Under the pieces are notes generated by a model, which saw only the letters and a program-made list of their open reading frames with translations, did no database searches and had not been told where the DNA came from. From JBLHZY01 sp047631555 (GTDB lineage: Bacteria > Pseudomonadota > Alphaproteobacteria > Rhodobacterales > Rhodobacteraceae), in the NCBI GenBank assembly GCA_047631555.1, contig JBLHZY010000002.1, positions 868,001-932,000 of the forward strand: a DNA stretch of 64,000 bases, given 5' to 3'. The translations under genes and the position numbers were made by a program. Of this stretch, positions 43,901 to 52,758 are shown piece by piece (position 1 is the first letter of the stretch; each line of letters opens with the position of its first letter).

Positions 43901-45472
43901 ATGCTCACACGTATTCTTACAACAACGGCCGCACTGGCGCTGAGTGCTGGCGCTGCGTCTGCCGATTATTCGCTAACCATCCTGCATACAAACGATTTCC
44001 ACGCGCGTTTTGAACCGATTTCCAAGTATGATTCCCCGTGTTCCGCCGAGGACAACACCGAGGGCAAGTGCTTTGGCGGTACCGCGCGCTTGGTGACGGC
44101 CATTGAAGAGGCGCGCAAGCGCTCGAACAATTCGATTCTCGTTGATGGGGGCGATCAGTTCCAAGGCACGCTGTTTTACACCTATTATAAGGGTAAACTT
44201 GCCGCCGAGATGATGAATAAGCTTGGCTATGCGGGCATGACCGTCGGCAACCACGAATTTGATGATGGCCCCGAAGTTCTTAAGGGTTTTGTCGACGCCG
44301 TTGATTTCCCGATCCTGATGTCCAACGCGGATATCTCCGGCGAGCCGCTGCTTGCTGGTGCGATCCAGAAATCCACAGTGATCGAGCAAGGCGGCGAAAA
44401 AATCGGGCTGATCGGCCTGACGCCGCAAGACACAGATGAGCTGGCATCCCCCGGCGACAATGTGATTTTCACCGATCCTTCCGAGGCCGTTCAAGGCGAA
44501 GTTGATAAGCTTACCGCAATGGGCGTGAACAAAATTATCGTTCTGTCGCACTCGGGTTATGGCGTCGATCAAGCCGTTGCGGCCAATACAACCGGCGTTG
44601 ACGTGATCGTTGGCGGCCACACCAACACATTGCTTTCAAACACAAATGATCGTGCTGAGGGCGCTTATCCAACGATGGTTGGCGATACAGCGATCGTTTC
44701 GGCCTATGCTTACGGCAAATATCTTGGCGAGCTGAACGTGACCTTCAACGATGAGGGCGTGATCACCGAGGCCAAGGGCGAGCCGATCATCATGGACGGC
44801 GCCGTTGCTGAGGATGGCGCGACCAAAGAGCGGATTGCAGAGGCCGCTAAACCACTTGAAGAAGTGCGCAACAAGATTGTTGCTGAAGCCGGTGAAGCGA
44901 TTGAAGGCGATCGCGCTGTTTGCCGGATCATGGAATGCACCATGGGCAATCTCGTGGCTGACGCGATGCTTGATCGCGTTAAGGATCAGGGCGTTTCGAT
45001 TGCGATTGCAAACTCGGGCGGCCTTCGTTCCAGCATTGATGCAGGGCCGGTCACAATGGGCGAAGTGCTCACTGTTTTGCCATTCCAAAACACGCTTTCA
45101 ACCTTTGAGGTTTCCGGCGCTGTTGTGATCGAAGCGCTTGAGAATGGCGTGAGCCAGATCGAGGAAGTTGCGGGCCGTTTTCCACAGGTTGCGGGTCTGA
45201 AATTTGCTGTTGATCAGAAAATGGAAGTTGGCAGCCGCGTCTCTGATGTGATGGTTGCTGAGGGCGATAGCTTTGTGCCAATCGATCCGGCCAAAACCTA
45301 TGTGCTCGTGTCCAACAACTATGTGCGCAATGGCGGCGACGGCTATTCGATGTTTAAAACGGCCGCGAATGCTTATGATTTCGGCCCAGATTTGGCGGAT
45401 GTCACGGCCGAATACCTTGCCGCAAAAGGCCCCTATGCGCCTTACATGGACGGTCGCATCACCATCAAGTAA
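43901..45472 (+). CDS. secreted 5'-nucleotidase / metallophosphatase
   Basis: Protein of 523 residues with a signal peptide (about 1-21, ending ASA). The metallophosphoesterase domain has HTNDFH (29-34), VDGGDQFQG, TVGNHEFDDGPE, and GGHTN; the C-terminal 5'-nucleotidase substrate domain has NSGGLR, GEVLTVLPF and NNYVRNGGDGY. It is a periplasmic enzyme releasing phosphate from nucleotides, supplying nucleosides that the salvage operon at 21 kb can use. It is monocistronic with its own terminator. Confidence 0.93.
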   Translation: MLTRILTTTAALALSAGAASADYSLTILHTNDFHARFEPISKYDSPCSAEDNTEGKCFGGTARLVTAIEEARKRSNNSILVDGGDQFQGTLFYTYYKGKLAAEMMNKLGYAGMTVGNHEFDDGPEVLKGFVDAVDFPILMSNADISGEPLLAGAIQKSTVIEQGGEKIGLIGLTPQDTDELASPGDNVIFTDPSEAVQGEVDKLTAMGVNKIIVLSHSGYGVDQAVAANTTGVDVIVGGHTNTLLSNTNDRAEGAYPTMVGDTAIVSAYAYGKYLGELNVTFNDEGVITEAKGEPIIMDGAVAEDGATKERIAEAAKPLEEVRNKIVAEAGEAIEGDRAVCRIMECTMGNLVADAMLDRVKDQGVSIAIANSGGLRSSIDAGPVTMGEVLTVLPFQNTLSTFEVSGAVVIEALENGVSQIEEVAGRFPQVAGLKFAVDQKMEVGSRVSDVMVAEGDSFVPIDPAKTYVLVSNNYVRNGGDGYSMFKTAANAYDFGPDLADVTAEYLAAKGPYAPYMDGRITIK

Positions 45473-45507
45473 GCCGCTTGGGCACGCTTGAATGCGAAGA
45501 TTTTGTC

Positions 45508-45537
45508 AAAGGGCGCGCTGTAAGGTGCGCCCTTTTT
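45508..45537 (+). terminator. terminator of the nucleotidase gene
   Basis: AAAGGGCGC (45508-45516) pairs perfectly with GCGCCCTTT (45527-45535) around a 10-nt loop, followed by T residues. Confidence 0.85.
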
Positions 45538-45579
45538 CTTTGGCGTTGCGCGGGCGAAGGGGCGCGCTAAACTTGGCCC

Positions 45580-46242
45580 ATGTGTGGACGTATGGCCGTA
45601 ACCCTTCCCAATGATGCAATGGCGCAGCTTTTTGCGGCAGCGCCTGCCAATGATTTGCCGCAGGGGCCGAATTTCAATGTTTGCCCGACGGATCAGATTG
45701 CCGTTGTGACGGCGGATGAGGCGGGGCGAAAACTGCGGGCGATGCGCTGGGGATTTATTCCGCACTGGTACAAAACGCCAGGCGATGGCCCCTTGCTGAT
45801 CAACGCGCGTGGCGAGACGATTTCGCAAAAGCCCGCCTTTGCCGAGGCCTGTCAAACCCGGCGCTGTTTGATCCCGGCCAGCGGTTTTTATGAGTGGACC
45901 AAAACGCCCGAAGGCGCGCGTTTGCCCTGGTATATTTCGGCCTCGGATGGCGCGCCTTTGGTGATGGCCGGGGTTTGGCAAGCATGGGATAAGGGCGATG
46001 TGCCGCTGATCACATGCGCGGTTGTGACCACGGCGGCCAACGCGCAGATGAGCACCATTCACAAGCGGATGCCTGTGCTTTTGAAGCCCTCAGAGTGGGG
46101 CAAATGGCTTGGTGAAGAGGGCAAGGGCGCGGCGACATTGATGCGCGCACCTGAGGCGGATTTTCTGCGGTTTCATCGCGTTGATCCGGCGGTCAATTCC
46201 AATCGCGCCGCGGGCGCCCAACTGATTGAACCGATTGAGTAA
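45580..46242 (+). CDS. SOS-response-associated peptidase (SRAP, YedK/HMCES)
   Basis: Protein of 220 residues. Catalytic Cys2 (MCGRMA) crosslinks abasic sites in single-stranded DNA; N75 (NARGE), E105 (GFYEW) and H161 (STIHKRMP) complete the site. The family protects abasic sites via a DNA-protein crosslink. ATG 45580 must be the start because Cys2 has to be exposed. No LexA box is obvious. Confidence 0.94.
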   Translation: MCGRMAVTLPNDAMAQLFAAAPANDLPQGPNFNVCPTDQIAVVTADEAGRKLRAMRWGFIPHWYKTPGDGPLLINARGETISQKPAFAEACQTRRCLIPASGFYEWTKTPEGARLPWYISASDGAPLVMAGVWQAWDKGDVPLITCAVVTTAANAQMSTIHKRMPVLLKPSEWGKWLGEEGKGAATLMRAPEADFLRFHRVDPAVNSNRAAGAQLIEPIE

Positions 46243-46243
46243 A

Positions 46244-46277
46244 CGGCCCAAAGCACGATGCCTTGGGCCGCTTGGTT
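46244..46277. terminator. bidirectional terminator between convergent genes
   Basis: CGGCCCAA (46244-46251) pairs with TTGGGCCG (46263-46270) across an 11-nt loop; TTGGTTTTAG follows on the plus strand. It separates the SRAP gene and the minus-strand SDR gene. Confidence 0.7.
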
Positions 46278-47048
46278 TTAGTTCTCGGTGATCGACCAGC
46301 CGCCATCTATGATCAGCGTTTGGCCGGTTGTCCAAGCGCCTGCGCGCGAGGCAAAAAACAGCGCCGCCCCGGCAATATCATCGGGCTCGCCCAAGCGTTT
46401 GAGCGCATAAGAGGCGGCAGATTTTTTGGCGCGCTCTTCGTCTTCCCATAGGGCCTTGGCGAAGTTGGTTTTGACAACCGCAGGCGCGATGCCGTTCACG
46501 CGGATGTTGTCTTCGCCGTAAGCGGCGGCGAGATTGCGCACGATTTGCGTATCGGCCGCCTTGGTCACCGCATAGATCCCAAGCATTTTGGAACCCTTAA
46601 ACGCCGCGATTGACGAGATGATCACAATCGCCCCGTCTTTCTTCTTTTGCATGCCCGGAACGACATGTTTGCACAGGCGCATATTGGCGCGAATGTTGAT
46701 GCGGATCGTGCGATCAAAGGCATCATCCGGCGTATCCAAGAACGGCCCCATATAGGGATTTACGGCCGCGTTGCAGACCAGAATATCAATCGGCCCGAGC
46801 TGCTTTTGTGTCTCAGTCACGAGGTTATCAAGCTGATCGTCATGGCCGATATTGGCCGGGATCGCGACAGCTTTTCCGCCGCCTTTGGCATTGATTTCTG
46901 CCGCGACTTCATCGCAAAGCTCGGCGCCGCGCGATGAAATAACAACATTAGCGCCGCGGGCGGCAAAATGTTCGGCGATGGCTTTGCCGATGCCTTTGGT
47001 TGAGCCGGTGATTAGGGCGGTTTTACCCGTTAGATCAAAGAGATCCAT
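46278..47048 (-). CDS. short-chain dehydrogenase/reductase
   Basis: Protein of 256 residues: Rossmann motif TGSTKGIGKAIA near residue 15, NNA-equivalent CNAAVNPY near 92, catalytic Ser in IISSIAAF and YAVTKAA (Tyr-Lys) near 159. It ends in TGQTLIIDGGW. It follows the MDR-type oxidoreductase by 5 nt, so the pair is one transcript. Substrate unknown; a role in acyl or quinone reduction is possible. Confidence 0.88.
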   Translation of the reverse strand: MDLFDLTGKTALITGSTKGIGKAIAEHFAARGANVVISSRGAELCDEVAAEINAKGGGKAVAIPANIGHDDQLDNLVTETQKQLGPIDILVCNAAVNPYMGPFLDTPDDAFDRTIRINIRANMRLCKHVVPGMQKKKDGAIVIISSIAAFKGSKMLGIYAVTKAADTQIVRNLAAAYGEDNIRVNGIAPAVVKTNFAKALWEDEERAKKSAASYALKRLGEPDDIAGAALFFASRAGAWTTGQTLIIDGGWSITEN

Positions 47049-47053
47049 GGTGC

Positions 47054-48085
47054 TTACTCCTCAGAAACACGTACGATTTGTTTGCCAATGTTGCGGCCTT
47101 TGAGCAGGCCCTGAAAGGCTGCGGGGGCGTTTTCAAGACCATCGGCAACATCCTCAAGATAGGCGATTTCGCCGCTGGCGATCTTGGGCGCAACTTCGCG
47201 AATGAAATCGCCAAACAGGTGCACGTGATCGTTTTGCAGCAGGCCAAAAATTTGCAGGCGTTTGACCAAAACATTGCGCCAGAATTGTTGCAGCGGCATG
47301 GAGCCGGTCTCATCCGTGGCGCCGGAATACCACGCGATCATGCCGCAAACGATGATGCGTCCTGCAAGGTTCATCAGGGGCAAAACGCCGCCCAATGTGG
47401 GGCCGCCGACGTTTTCGAAATAGACGTCGATGCCTTTGGGGCATTCGGCGCGCAGAGCTTCGCGCATCTCTTTGGCCGTGCCATACGCGCGGTGATCGAT
47501 ACAGGCGTCAAAGCCGAATTTTTCGACCGCGATTTTGCATTTTTCCGGCCCGCCAGCAACGCCAACAACCCGTGCGCCGCGCGCTTTTGCCAACTGCCCA
47601 ACCATCGAGCCAACCGGCCCTGTGGCCGCACCAACAACCAAAGTTTCGCCCTCTTTGATGCTGCCAAAGGCCGTCACGCCCGCGTAAGCCGTAAAGCCGG
47701 GCATGCCGAGCACGCCAAGGGCGGTATCCATCGGCACGGAGCGATCAAGCTTGCGCAGCGCTTTGCCTTTTACGATCCCGTGGCTGGCCCATCCGAGCAT
47801 GCCAAACACACCGTCGCCGACCGCGAATTTGGGATCATTGCTGGCCTCAACGATGCCAACAGTGCCGCCTTCCATTGTGTCCCCAATCTGAACCGGATCG
47901 GCGTAGCTTTTCACATCATCCATGCGCCCACGCATATAAGGATCAAGTGAAAGGCCGGTCACACGCACCAATACTTCGCCCTCTCCCGGTGCGCCCAATT
48001 CGGCGCTTTCAAGGCGGAAATCTTCAGCAACTGGATCGCCCGAGGGGCGGCGCGCTAAAACGACACGATTCATCTTGGTAGTCAT
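47054..48085 (-). CDS. NADP-dependent MDR oxidoreductase (CurA/PTGR type)
   Basis: Protein of 343 residues, zinc-independent medium-chain reductase. LDPYMRGRM near residue 48 and GAATGPVGSMVGQLAK near 150 are typical of the prostaglandin reductase/curcumin reductase group; TNGxP-type zinc ligands are absent. It reduces enone double bonds with NADPH. It starts with ACGGGAGAATTCGT before ATG 48085 and is the first gene of a two-gene unit with the SDR. Confidence 0.88.
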   Translation of the reverse strand: MTTKMNRVVLARRPSGDPVAEDFRLESAELGAPGEGEVLVRVTGLSLDPYMRGRMDDVKSYADPVQIGDTMEGGTVGIVEASNDPKFAVGDGVFGMLGWASHGIVKGKALRKLDRSVPMDTALGVLGMPGFTAYAGVTAFGSIKEGETLVVGAATGPVGSMVGQLAKARGARVVGVAGGPEKCKIAVEKFGFDACIDHRAYGTAKEMREALRAECPKGIDVYFENVGGPTLGGVLPLMNLAGRIIVCGMIAWYSGATDETGSMPLQQFWRNVLVKRLQIFGLLQNDHVHLFGDFIREVAPKIASGEIAYLEDVADGLENAPAAFQGLLKGRNIGKQIVRVSEE

Positions 48086-48217
48086 ACGAATTCTCCCGTA
48101 ACGTAGGGTCGGATCAAATTTCCGACTGGAAGATAATCGGATTTGAAACTAGGTTTCGCAAGGTAAAACTGAGCGCCGACTTTTGGCGCCACTGCATAAC
48201 GTTAGGGGAGGAACTCT

Positions 48218-49846
48218 ATGCAAGGTCTCATGATGAACCGTCCGCTGTTGATCAGCGATATTCTCACGTATGCGGCAGAAGCGCACCCGAATGGGCGGAT
48301 CGTTTCGGTTCGCACGGAAGGCGATATTCACCGCACCACATATGCCCAAACCGCAAAGCGCGTCGCACAGCTTGGCCATGCGCTTCAGGCCAAGGGTATT
48401 AAGCTTGGTGACCGGGTCGCGACGCTGGCTTGGAACGGCTATCGCCACTTTGAGCTCTATTACGCGATCTCGGGGATTGGTGCGGTTTGTCATACGATCA
48501 ACCCGCGTCTTTCGGTCGAGCAATTGATCTATATCGTCAACCACGCCGAAGATAAGATGATCTTTGTGGATACGACATTTGTGCCTTTGTTAGAGGCGGT
48601 TAAGGACCATCTCCCCGCCGATCTGACCTATGTTGTTATGACCGATCGCGCCCATATGCCCGAGACGACTTTGCCGGGCGTTTTGTGCTATGAAGAGCTG
48701 CTCGAGGGCCAGCCAGAGAGCATTGATTGGCCTGAGTTTGACGAGAATACCGCCTCTGGCCTTTGCTATACATCTGGCACGACGGGCAATCCAAAGGGCG
48801 CGCTTTATTCCAACCGCTCGACTGTTTTGCACGCGTTGATGACCTCACTTTTGCATCCGGGCACCTTCTTTGAGGGCAGCAGCGTTTTGCCGGTTGTGCC
48901 GCTGTTTCACGTCAATGCTTGGGGCCTGCCTTACGGCGCGCCGCTTGCCGGCGTTGATATTATCTTCCCTGGCGGCGCGCTTGATGGGGCCTCTATTTTC
49001 AAGCTGATGGATGACGAGAAAGTCATTTCCGCTTGGGGCGTTCCGACGGTTTGGATGGGCCTGCTTGGCGAGATCAAAAACCAAGGTCGCAAGCCCGAGG
49101 GTTTTGCTGAGATGATCGTGGGCGGCTCGGCCGCGCCGAAGATCCAGATCGAGGCGTTTGAGGGCATGGGCGTAACCGTTTGCCATGCTTGGGGCATGAC
49201 GGAAATGAGCCCGGTTGGCACGCATGGCAATATGCCGCGCGAGCTGAAAGGCAAGCCATTGTCAGAAACTCTGGGCGTTAAGATGCGCCAAGGGCGGCGG
49301 GTCTTCGGCGTTGAGCTGAAGCTTGTCGATGATGAGGGCAACACGCTGCCCCAAGATGGCAAAGCAGCGGGCGAACTTTATGTGCGCGGCAATGCGGTCG
49401 TGTCTGGCTACTTTAAGAACGAAGAGGCCACGGCCAAAGCGCTTGATGCAGACGGCTGGTTTGGCACGGGCGATATCGCGTCGATTGATCCGCGCGGCTT
49501 CTTGACCATTCAGGATCGCGCCAAGGACTTGATCAAATCGGGCGGGGAATGGATTTCCTCGATCGATCTGGAAAACTGCGTGATTTCGCACCCCGCCATT
49601 GCCAATTGCGCGGTGATTGGCCTGCCGCATCCCAAATGGGATGAGCGGCCTTTCCTTGTGGCGATTGCCGCACCGGGGGCAGAGAAGCCATCATTGGAAG
49701 AGCTTCACGCGCATATGTCCGAGCATTTTGCCAAGTGGCAATTGCCTGATGATGTTGCTTGGGTTGATGAGCTGCCGATGACTGCGACAGGCAAGGTCTC
49801 CAAGCTGCATCTGCGCCAGAAATTTGAGGGGCATGTGCTCGATTGA
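48218..49846 (+). CDS. acyl-CoA ligase, DmdB-like
   Basis: Protein of 542 residues of the AMP-forming ligase family: LCYTSGTTGNPKGALY near residue 185, HAWGMTEMSP near 326, GWFGTGDIA near 417, and C-terminal TATGKVSK with the catalytic Lys. The N-terminus (MMNRPLLISDILTYAAEAHP) resembles the DmdB 3-methylmercaptopropionate and medium-chain fatty-acid CoA ligases. GGGGAGGAACTCT precedes ATG 48218. It is divergent from the reductase pair. Whether it acts on DMSP-derived acids is unknown. Confidence 0.85.
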   Translation: MQGLMMNRPLLISDILTYAAEAHPNGRIVSVRTEGDIHRTTYAQTAKRVAQLGHALQAKGIKLGDRVATLAWNGYRHFELYYAISGIGAVCHTINPRLSVEQLIYIVNHAEDKMIFVDTTFVPLLEAVKDHLPADLTYVVMTDRAHMPETTLPGVLCYEELLEGQPESIDWPEFDENTASGLCYTSGTTGNPKGALYSNRSTVLHALMTSLLHPGTFFEGSSVLPVVPLFHVNAWGLPYGAPLAGVDIIFPGGALDGASIFKLMDDEKVISAWGVPTVWMGLLGEIKNQGRKPEGFAEMIVGGSAAPKIQIEAFEGMGVTVCHAWGMTEMSPVGTHGNMPRELKGKPLSETLGVKMRQGRRVFGVELKLVDDEGNTLPQDGKAAGELYVRGNAVVSGYFKNEEATAKALDADGWFGTGDIASIDPRGFLTIQDRAKDLIKSGGEWISSIDLENCVISHPAIANCAVIGLPHPKWDERPFLVAIAAPGAEKPSLEELHAHMSEHFAKWQLPDDVAWVDELPMTATGKVSKLHLRQKFEGHVLD

Positions 49847-49876
49847 TCTAAGGGTCAGCCAAAGAATTGAGGGAAG

Positions 49877-49903
49877 GGGCGCGCTTTAGAGCGCGCCCTT
49901 TTT
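49877..49903 (+). terminator. terminator of the acyl-CoA ligase gene
   Basis: GGGCGCGCT (49877-49885) pairs with AGCGCGCCC (49890-49898) around a 4-nt loop, followed by five T residues. Confidence 0.9.
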
Positions 49904-49936
49904 CGTTGGCTGTCTGGGATAAAGGGGCGCAAAAGA

Positions 49937-49966
49937 AAAGGCCCCGCTGCTGCCAGCGGGGCCTTT
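49937..49966 (-). terminator. terminator of the liv operon
   Basis: AAAGGCCCCGCTG and CAGCGGGGCCTTT (49937-49949 / 49954-49966) form a 13-bp perfect stem with a 4-nt loop; on the minus strand CTTTTCTTTT follows. It lies 24 nt after the livF stop. Confidence 0.9.
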
Positions 49967-49990
49967 CAAATTTTGCTCGCTTAAGTGGGC

Positions 49991-50713
49991 TTAAACTTCA
50001 AGCCACTCAGCGCGGACATCATCACGGGTTTTGAAATCCTCTGGCGTGCCGCCATAAACGATTTCGCCGTGGCCCATAACATAGACCCGGTCCGCGATGC
50101 GCAGAGCAATCGAAAGCTTCTGCTCAACCAGCAAGATCGAGACGCCCGCTTTGGCGATTTCCGCAATCATATCACCCACTTGGTGAACAATCTTAGGCGC
50201 GAGGCCCTCGGTTGGCTCATCAATGATGATCAGATCAGGATCGCCCATCAGCGTGCGACACATGGTCAGCATCTGCTTTTCCCCGCCCGAAAGAACACCG
50301 GCAGAGTTGTCGGCGCGCTCTTTAAGGTTGGGGAACATATCCAGCATCTGCTCGATCGTCCATTTGCCCGGTTTCTTCATGTCCTTGATACCGAGCATCA
50401 AGTTCTGGCGCACGGACAAGTTAGGGAAGATATCGCGGCTTTCTGGTACATATCCAAGGCCGAGACGGGCGATCTTATGGCTTTCCAGCCCGCCGATCTC
50501 TTGGCCTTTGAATTTGACCGATCCCACGGGGGCAACTTCGCCCATGATCGCTTTGGCAGTGGTCGAGCGACCAACACCATTGCGGCCCAAAAGGGCAATC
50601 ACTTCGCCGGGCATGATTTCCATGTTTACGCCGCGCAGAACGTGGCTTTTCCCATAGAAAGCATTGAGATCAGTGACCGAAAGCATTGGCTCTACAGCTG
50701 TTGCGTTGCTCAT
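49991..50713 (-). CDS. livF: branched-chain amino-acid-type ABC ATPase LivF, Walker A Lys replaced
   Basis: Protein of 240 residues with the LivF fold. The P-loop reads GRNGVGRST (43-51): residue 49, normally the ATP-binding Lys, is Arg (codon CGC, complement of 50567-50569). The signature motif LSGGEKQ (141-147) and Walker B IIIDEP (162-167) are intact. It pairs with LivG as the second ATPase of a HAAT-family importer. It is the last gene of the operon, coupled by ATGA to livG. Because the paired LivG has an altered signature, the composite site here is probably non-hydrolytic (inferred). Confidence 0.9.
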   Translation of the reverse strand: MSNATAVEPMLSVTDLNAFYGKSHVLRGVNMEIMPGEVIALLGRNGVGRSTTAKAIMGEVAPVGSVKFKGQEIGGLESHKIARLGLGYVPESRDIFPNLSVRQNLMLGIKDMKKPGKWTIEQMLDMFPNLKERADNSAGVLSGGEKQMLTMCRTLMGDPDLIIIDEPTEGLAPKIVHQVGDMIAEIAKAGVSILLVEQKLSIALRIADRVYVMGHGEIVYGGTPEDFKTRDDVRAEWLEV

Positions 50714-51486
50714 GCTGCGTCTCCTCCCTCAATAGCGTCGGCTTCATCGCCCAAGTAAGCCTCGCGAACGCGTGGATCACCACGAATTTCCGAGGGCGCA
50801 CCCGTTGCGATGATCTCGCCGTAAACGAGCACAGAGATACGATCCGCAAGCCCGAAGACCACGCCCATATCATGCTCAACGATCAGCAGGGTTTTGCCTT
50901 CTGTGGCCTTTTCGATCAGAGCAACCGCGCGCGCTGTCTCAGAGTGAGACATGCCCGCTGTTGGTTCATCAAGAAGGATCACATCGGCGCCGCCAGCAAT
51001 CGTTACCGCGATTTCCAACGTGCGCTGATCTGCGTAGGGCAGAAGCGCTGCTGGCAGGTTGGCCTTATCGATCAGGCCAACGCTTTCGAGGATATCCGCC
51101 GTTTTCTCGGAGACTTCCTTCAACTTACCGATATTGCGCAAGAAGCTGTAACCGTAGCCCATCGAGTAGAGCACGCCACAGCGCACGTTTTCGCGCACAG
51201 TCATGTTGGAGAAAATGTTCGAGACTTGGAAGCTGCGCGAAAGGCCCATGCGATTGATCTGATATGGCTTGCGCCCAGAAATAATCGCGCCGTTCAGCGC
51301 CACTTCCCCATCGCTCAGGGAATAGAGCCCTGAGATCAGGTTGAACAGTGTCGATTTACCGGCCCCGTTGGGACCGATGATTGCATGGCGTTCGCCTTTT
51401 TTGATCTCAAGGTCTACGCCTTGGATGATCTTGGCTGGGCCAAAGTTTTTGCGCACATTGCGCAGAGTGAGTGCAGGTGTCGTCAT
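50710..51486 (-). CDS. livG: branched-chain amino-acid-type ABC ATPase LivG
   Basis: Protein of 258 residues. Walker A GPNGAGKST (38-46) and Walker B LLDEPTAGMS (171-180) are canonical; SRSFQVSNIF is the LivG Q-loop region. The signature motif, usually LSYGQQ, reads LPYADQ (149-154). It forms the other half of the LivFG ATPase. The stop overlaps the livF start by ATGA. Together with livF it gives one normal and one degenerate composite ATP site. Confidence 0.93.
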   Translation of the reverse strand: MTTPALTLRNVRKNFGPAKIIQGVDLEIKKGERHAIIGPNGAGKSTLFNLISGLYSLSDGEVALNGAIISGRKPYQINRMGLSRSFQVSNIFSNMTVRENVRCGVLYSMGYGYSFLRNIGKLKEVSEKTADILESVGLIDKANLPAALLPYADQRTLEIAVTIAGGADVILLDEPTAGMSHSETARAVALIEKATEGKTLLIVEHDMGVVFGLADRISVLVYGEIIATGAPSEIRGDPRVREAYLGDEADAIEGGDAA

Positions 51487-51489
51487 GAC

Positions 51490-52758
51490 TTATGCCTCCT
51501 CGCTAAGTTTGGCCATATGGCGCACAAGGACGATCCCGATAGCCATTGGGAACAACGAGAGAATCCACGTCAGAGGATTGCTCATTTTGAGATGCACCAA
51601 CCCGAAGGGTTCGAACACTTCACCAAAGCCATTGGATGCCAGAACAGCACTTTCAACCAGCGTGATCACACCGATCATCGCGATCAAAATCCCAGCAGCG
51701 CCGATGGACCAACGTTTCAAGAAGATCCAGCCTTGGGCTTTTGTGCCACGAATGAAGTTTGCGATGATGCCCGCAAGGCCATCAGGTGCAAACATCACGA
51801 TCGAGATGAACAAGATGCCGAGATACAGCAGCCAAGCTTCGGAGAAATCCGAAAGGTTGGATTGCATATATGTCAGAACAATCGCGCCAAGCAGAGGGCC
51901 TGCAAAGTAGCGAATGCCGCCGATGTAAGCCATCAACAGAACCAAGCCTGACGGCCCAAGTGAAAGCGCTTCTGGTGTGAAGATTTCATAGTTCACTGCC
52001 GACATGCCGCCCGCAAGGCCAGCAAAACCACCTGCAAACATGAACACCATGTAGCGCACGCGGAACGGGTTGTATCCGACGAATTGAACGCGCTCTGGAT
52101 TGTCGCGTGTGGCTTCTGACATTTTGCCAAGAGGTGTGCGGGTAAACGCATACATCAGCGCAGTTGCAACAACTGTCCAGAAAGCCACGAACCAGTAAAC
52201 GTCGATCGCAGGGCCCATCGAGAGACCAAAGAGCTGCGGCCCGTTCATCCGATCGCCCGAGATGCCCATTTCGCCGCCCGAGAGGGAAGAGAACATAAAG
52301 GCAGCCGCAGCGATCAATTCAGCCACACCAAGCGAGATCATCGCAAAAGGTGTGCCCGCGCGCCGGCAAGAAGGCCAGCCAACGATGGCGCCCGCAAGAG
52401 CGCCGCCCGCAAAGCCGATGATCGGCAGGAAGAAGACCGGGTAATTCGCCCAGATCCCTGTTTCTGCGTTTTCGATCCAGCTCATCGCATGGACGCAGAA
52501 ATAACCGCCAATCCCGAAGTAAACCGCATGCCCAAAGGACAAGAGGCCAGCCCGGCCGAGCAGCATGTTGTAGGACAGCGCAAAGACCATAAAGGTCCCC
52601 ATTGCGTTGAACAAAGACAGCATCGTGCGCGATGGCCCAAAGAGCGGGATAATCGCGAAAATTGCTGCCATGACAATGAAGGGCAAAACCCGCTGACGGA
52701 ACTTTGCACTATTGCTTGGCGCGAGGTTGCGCGTCGGAATGTTTGATGCGTCGCTCAT
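51490..52758 (-). CDS. livM: HAAT-family permease LivM
   Basis: Integral membrane protein of 422 residues with a cytoplasmic N-terminus (about 25 residues) and about ten helices. NMLLGRAGLLSFGHAVYFGIGGY and the cytoplasmic loop TRTPLGKMSEATRDNPERVQFVGYN mark it as LivM. The C-terminal region (about 340-422) adds extra helices beyond the usual length. It starts on the livH stop (ATGA) and is followed 3 nt later by livG. Confidence 0.93.
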   Translation of the reverse strand: MSDASNIPTRNLAPSNSAKFRQRVLPFIVMAAIFAIIPLFGPSRTMLSLFNAMGTFMVFALSYNMLLGRAGLLSFGHAVYFGIGGYFCVHAMSWIENAETGIWANYPVFFLPIIGFAGGALAGAIVGWPSCRRAGTPFAMISLGVAELIAAAAFMFSSLSGGEMGISGDRMNGPQLFGLSMGPAIDVYWFVAFWTVVATALMYAFTRTPLGKMSEATRDNPERVQFVGYNPFRVRYMVFMFAGGFAGLAGGMSAVNYEIFTPEALSLGPSGLVLLMAYIGGIRYFAGPLLGAIVLTYMQSNLSDFSEAWLLYLGILFISIVMFAPDGLAGIIANFIRGTKAQGWIFLKRWSIGAAGILIAMIGVITLVESAVLASNGFGEVFEPFGLVHLKMSNPLTWILSLFPMAIGIVLVRHMAKLSEEA

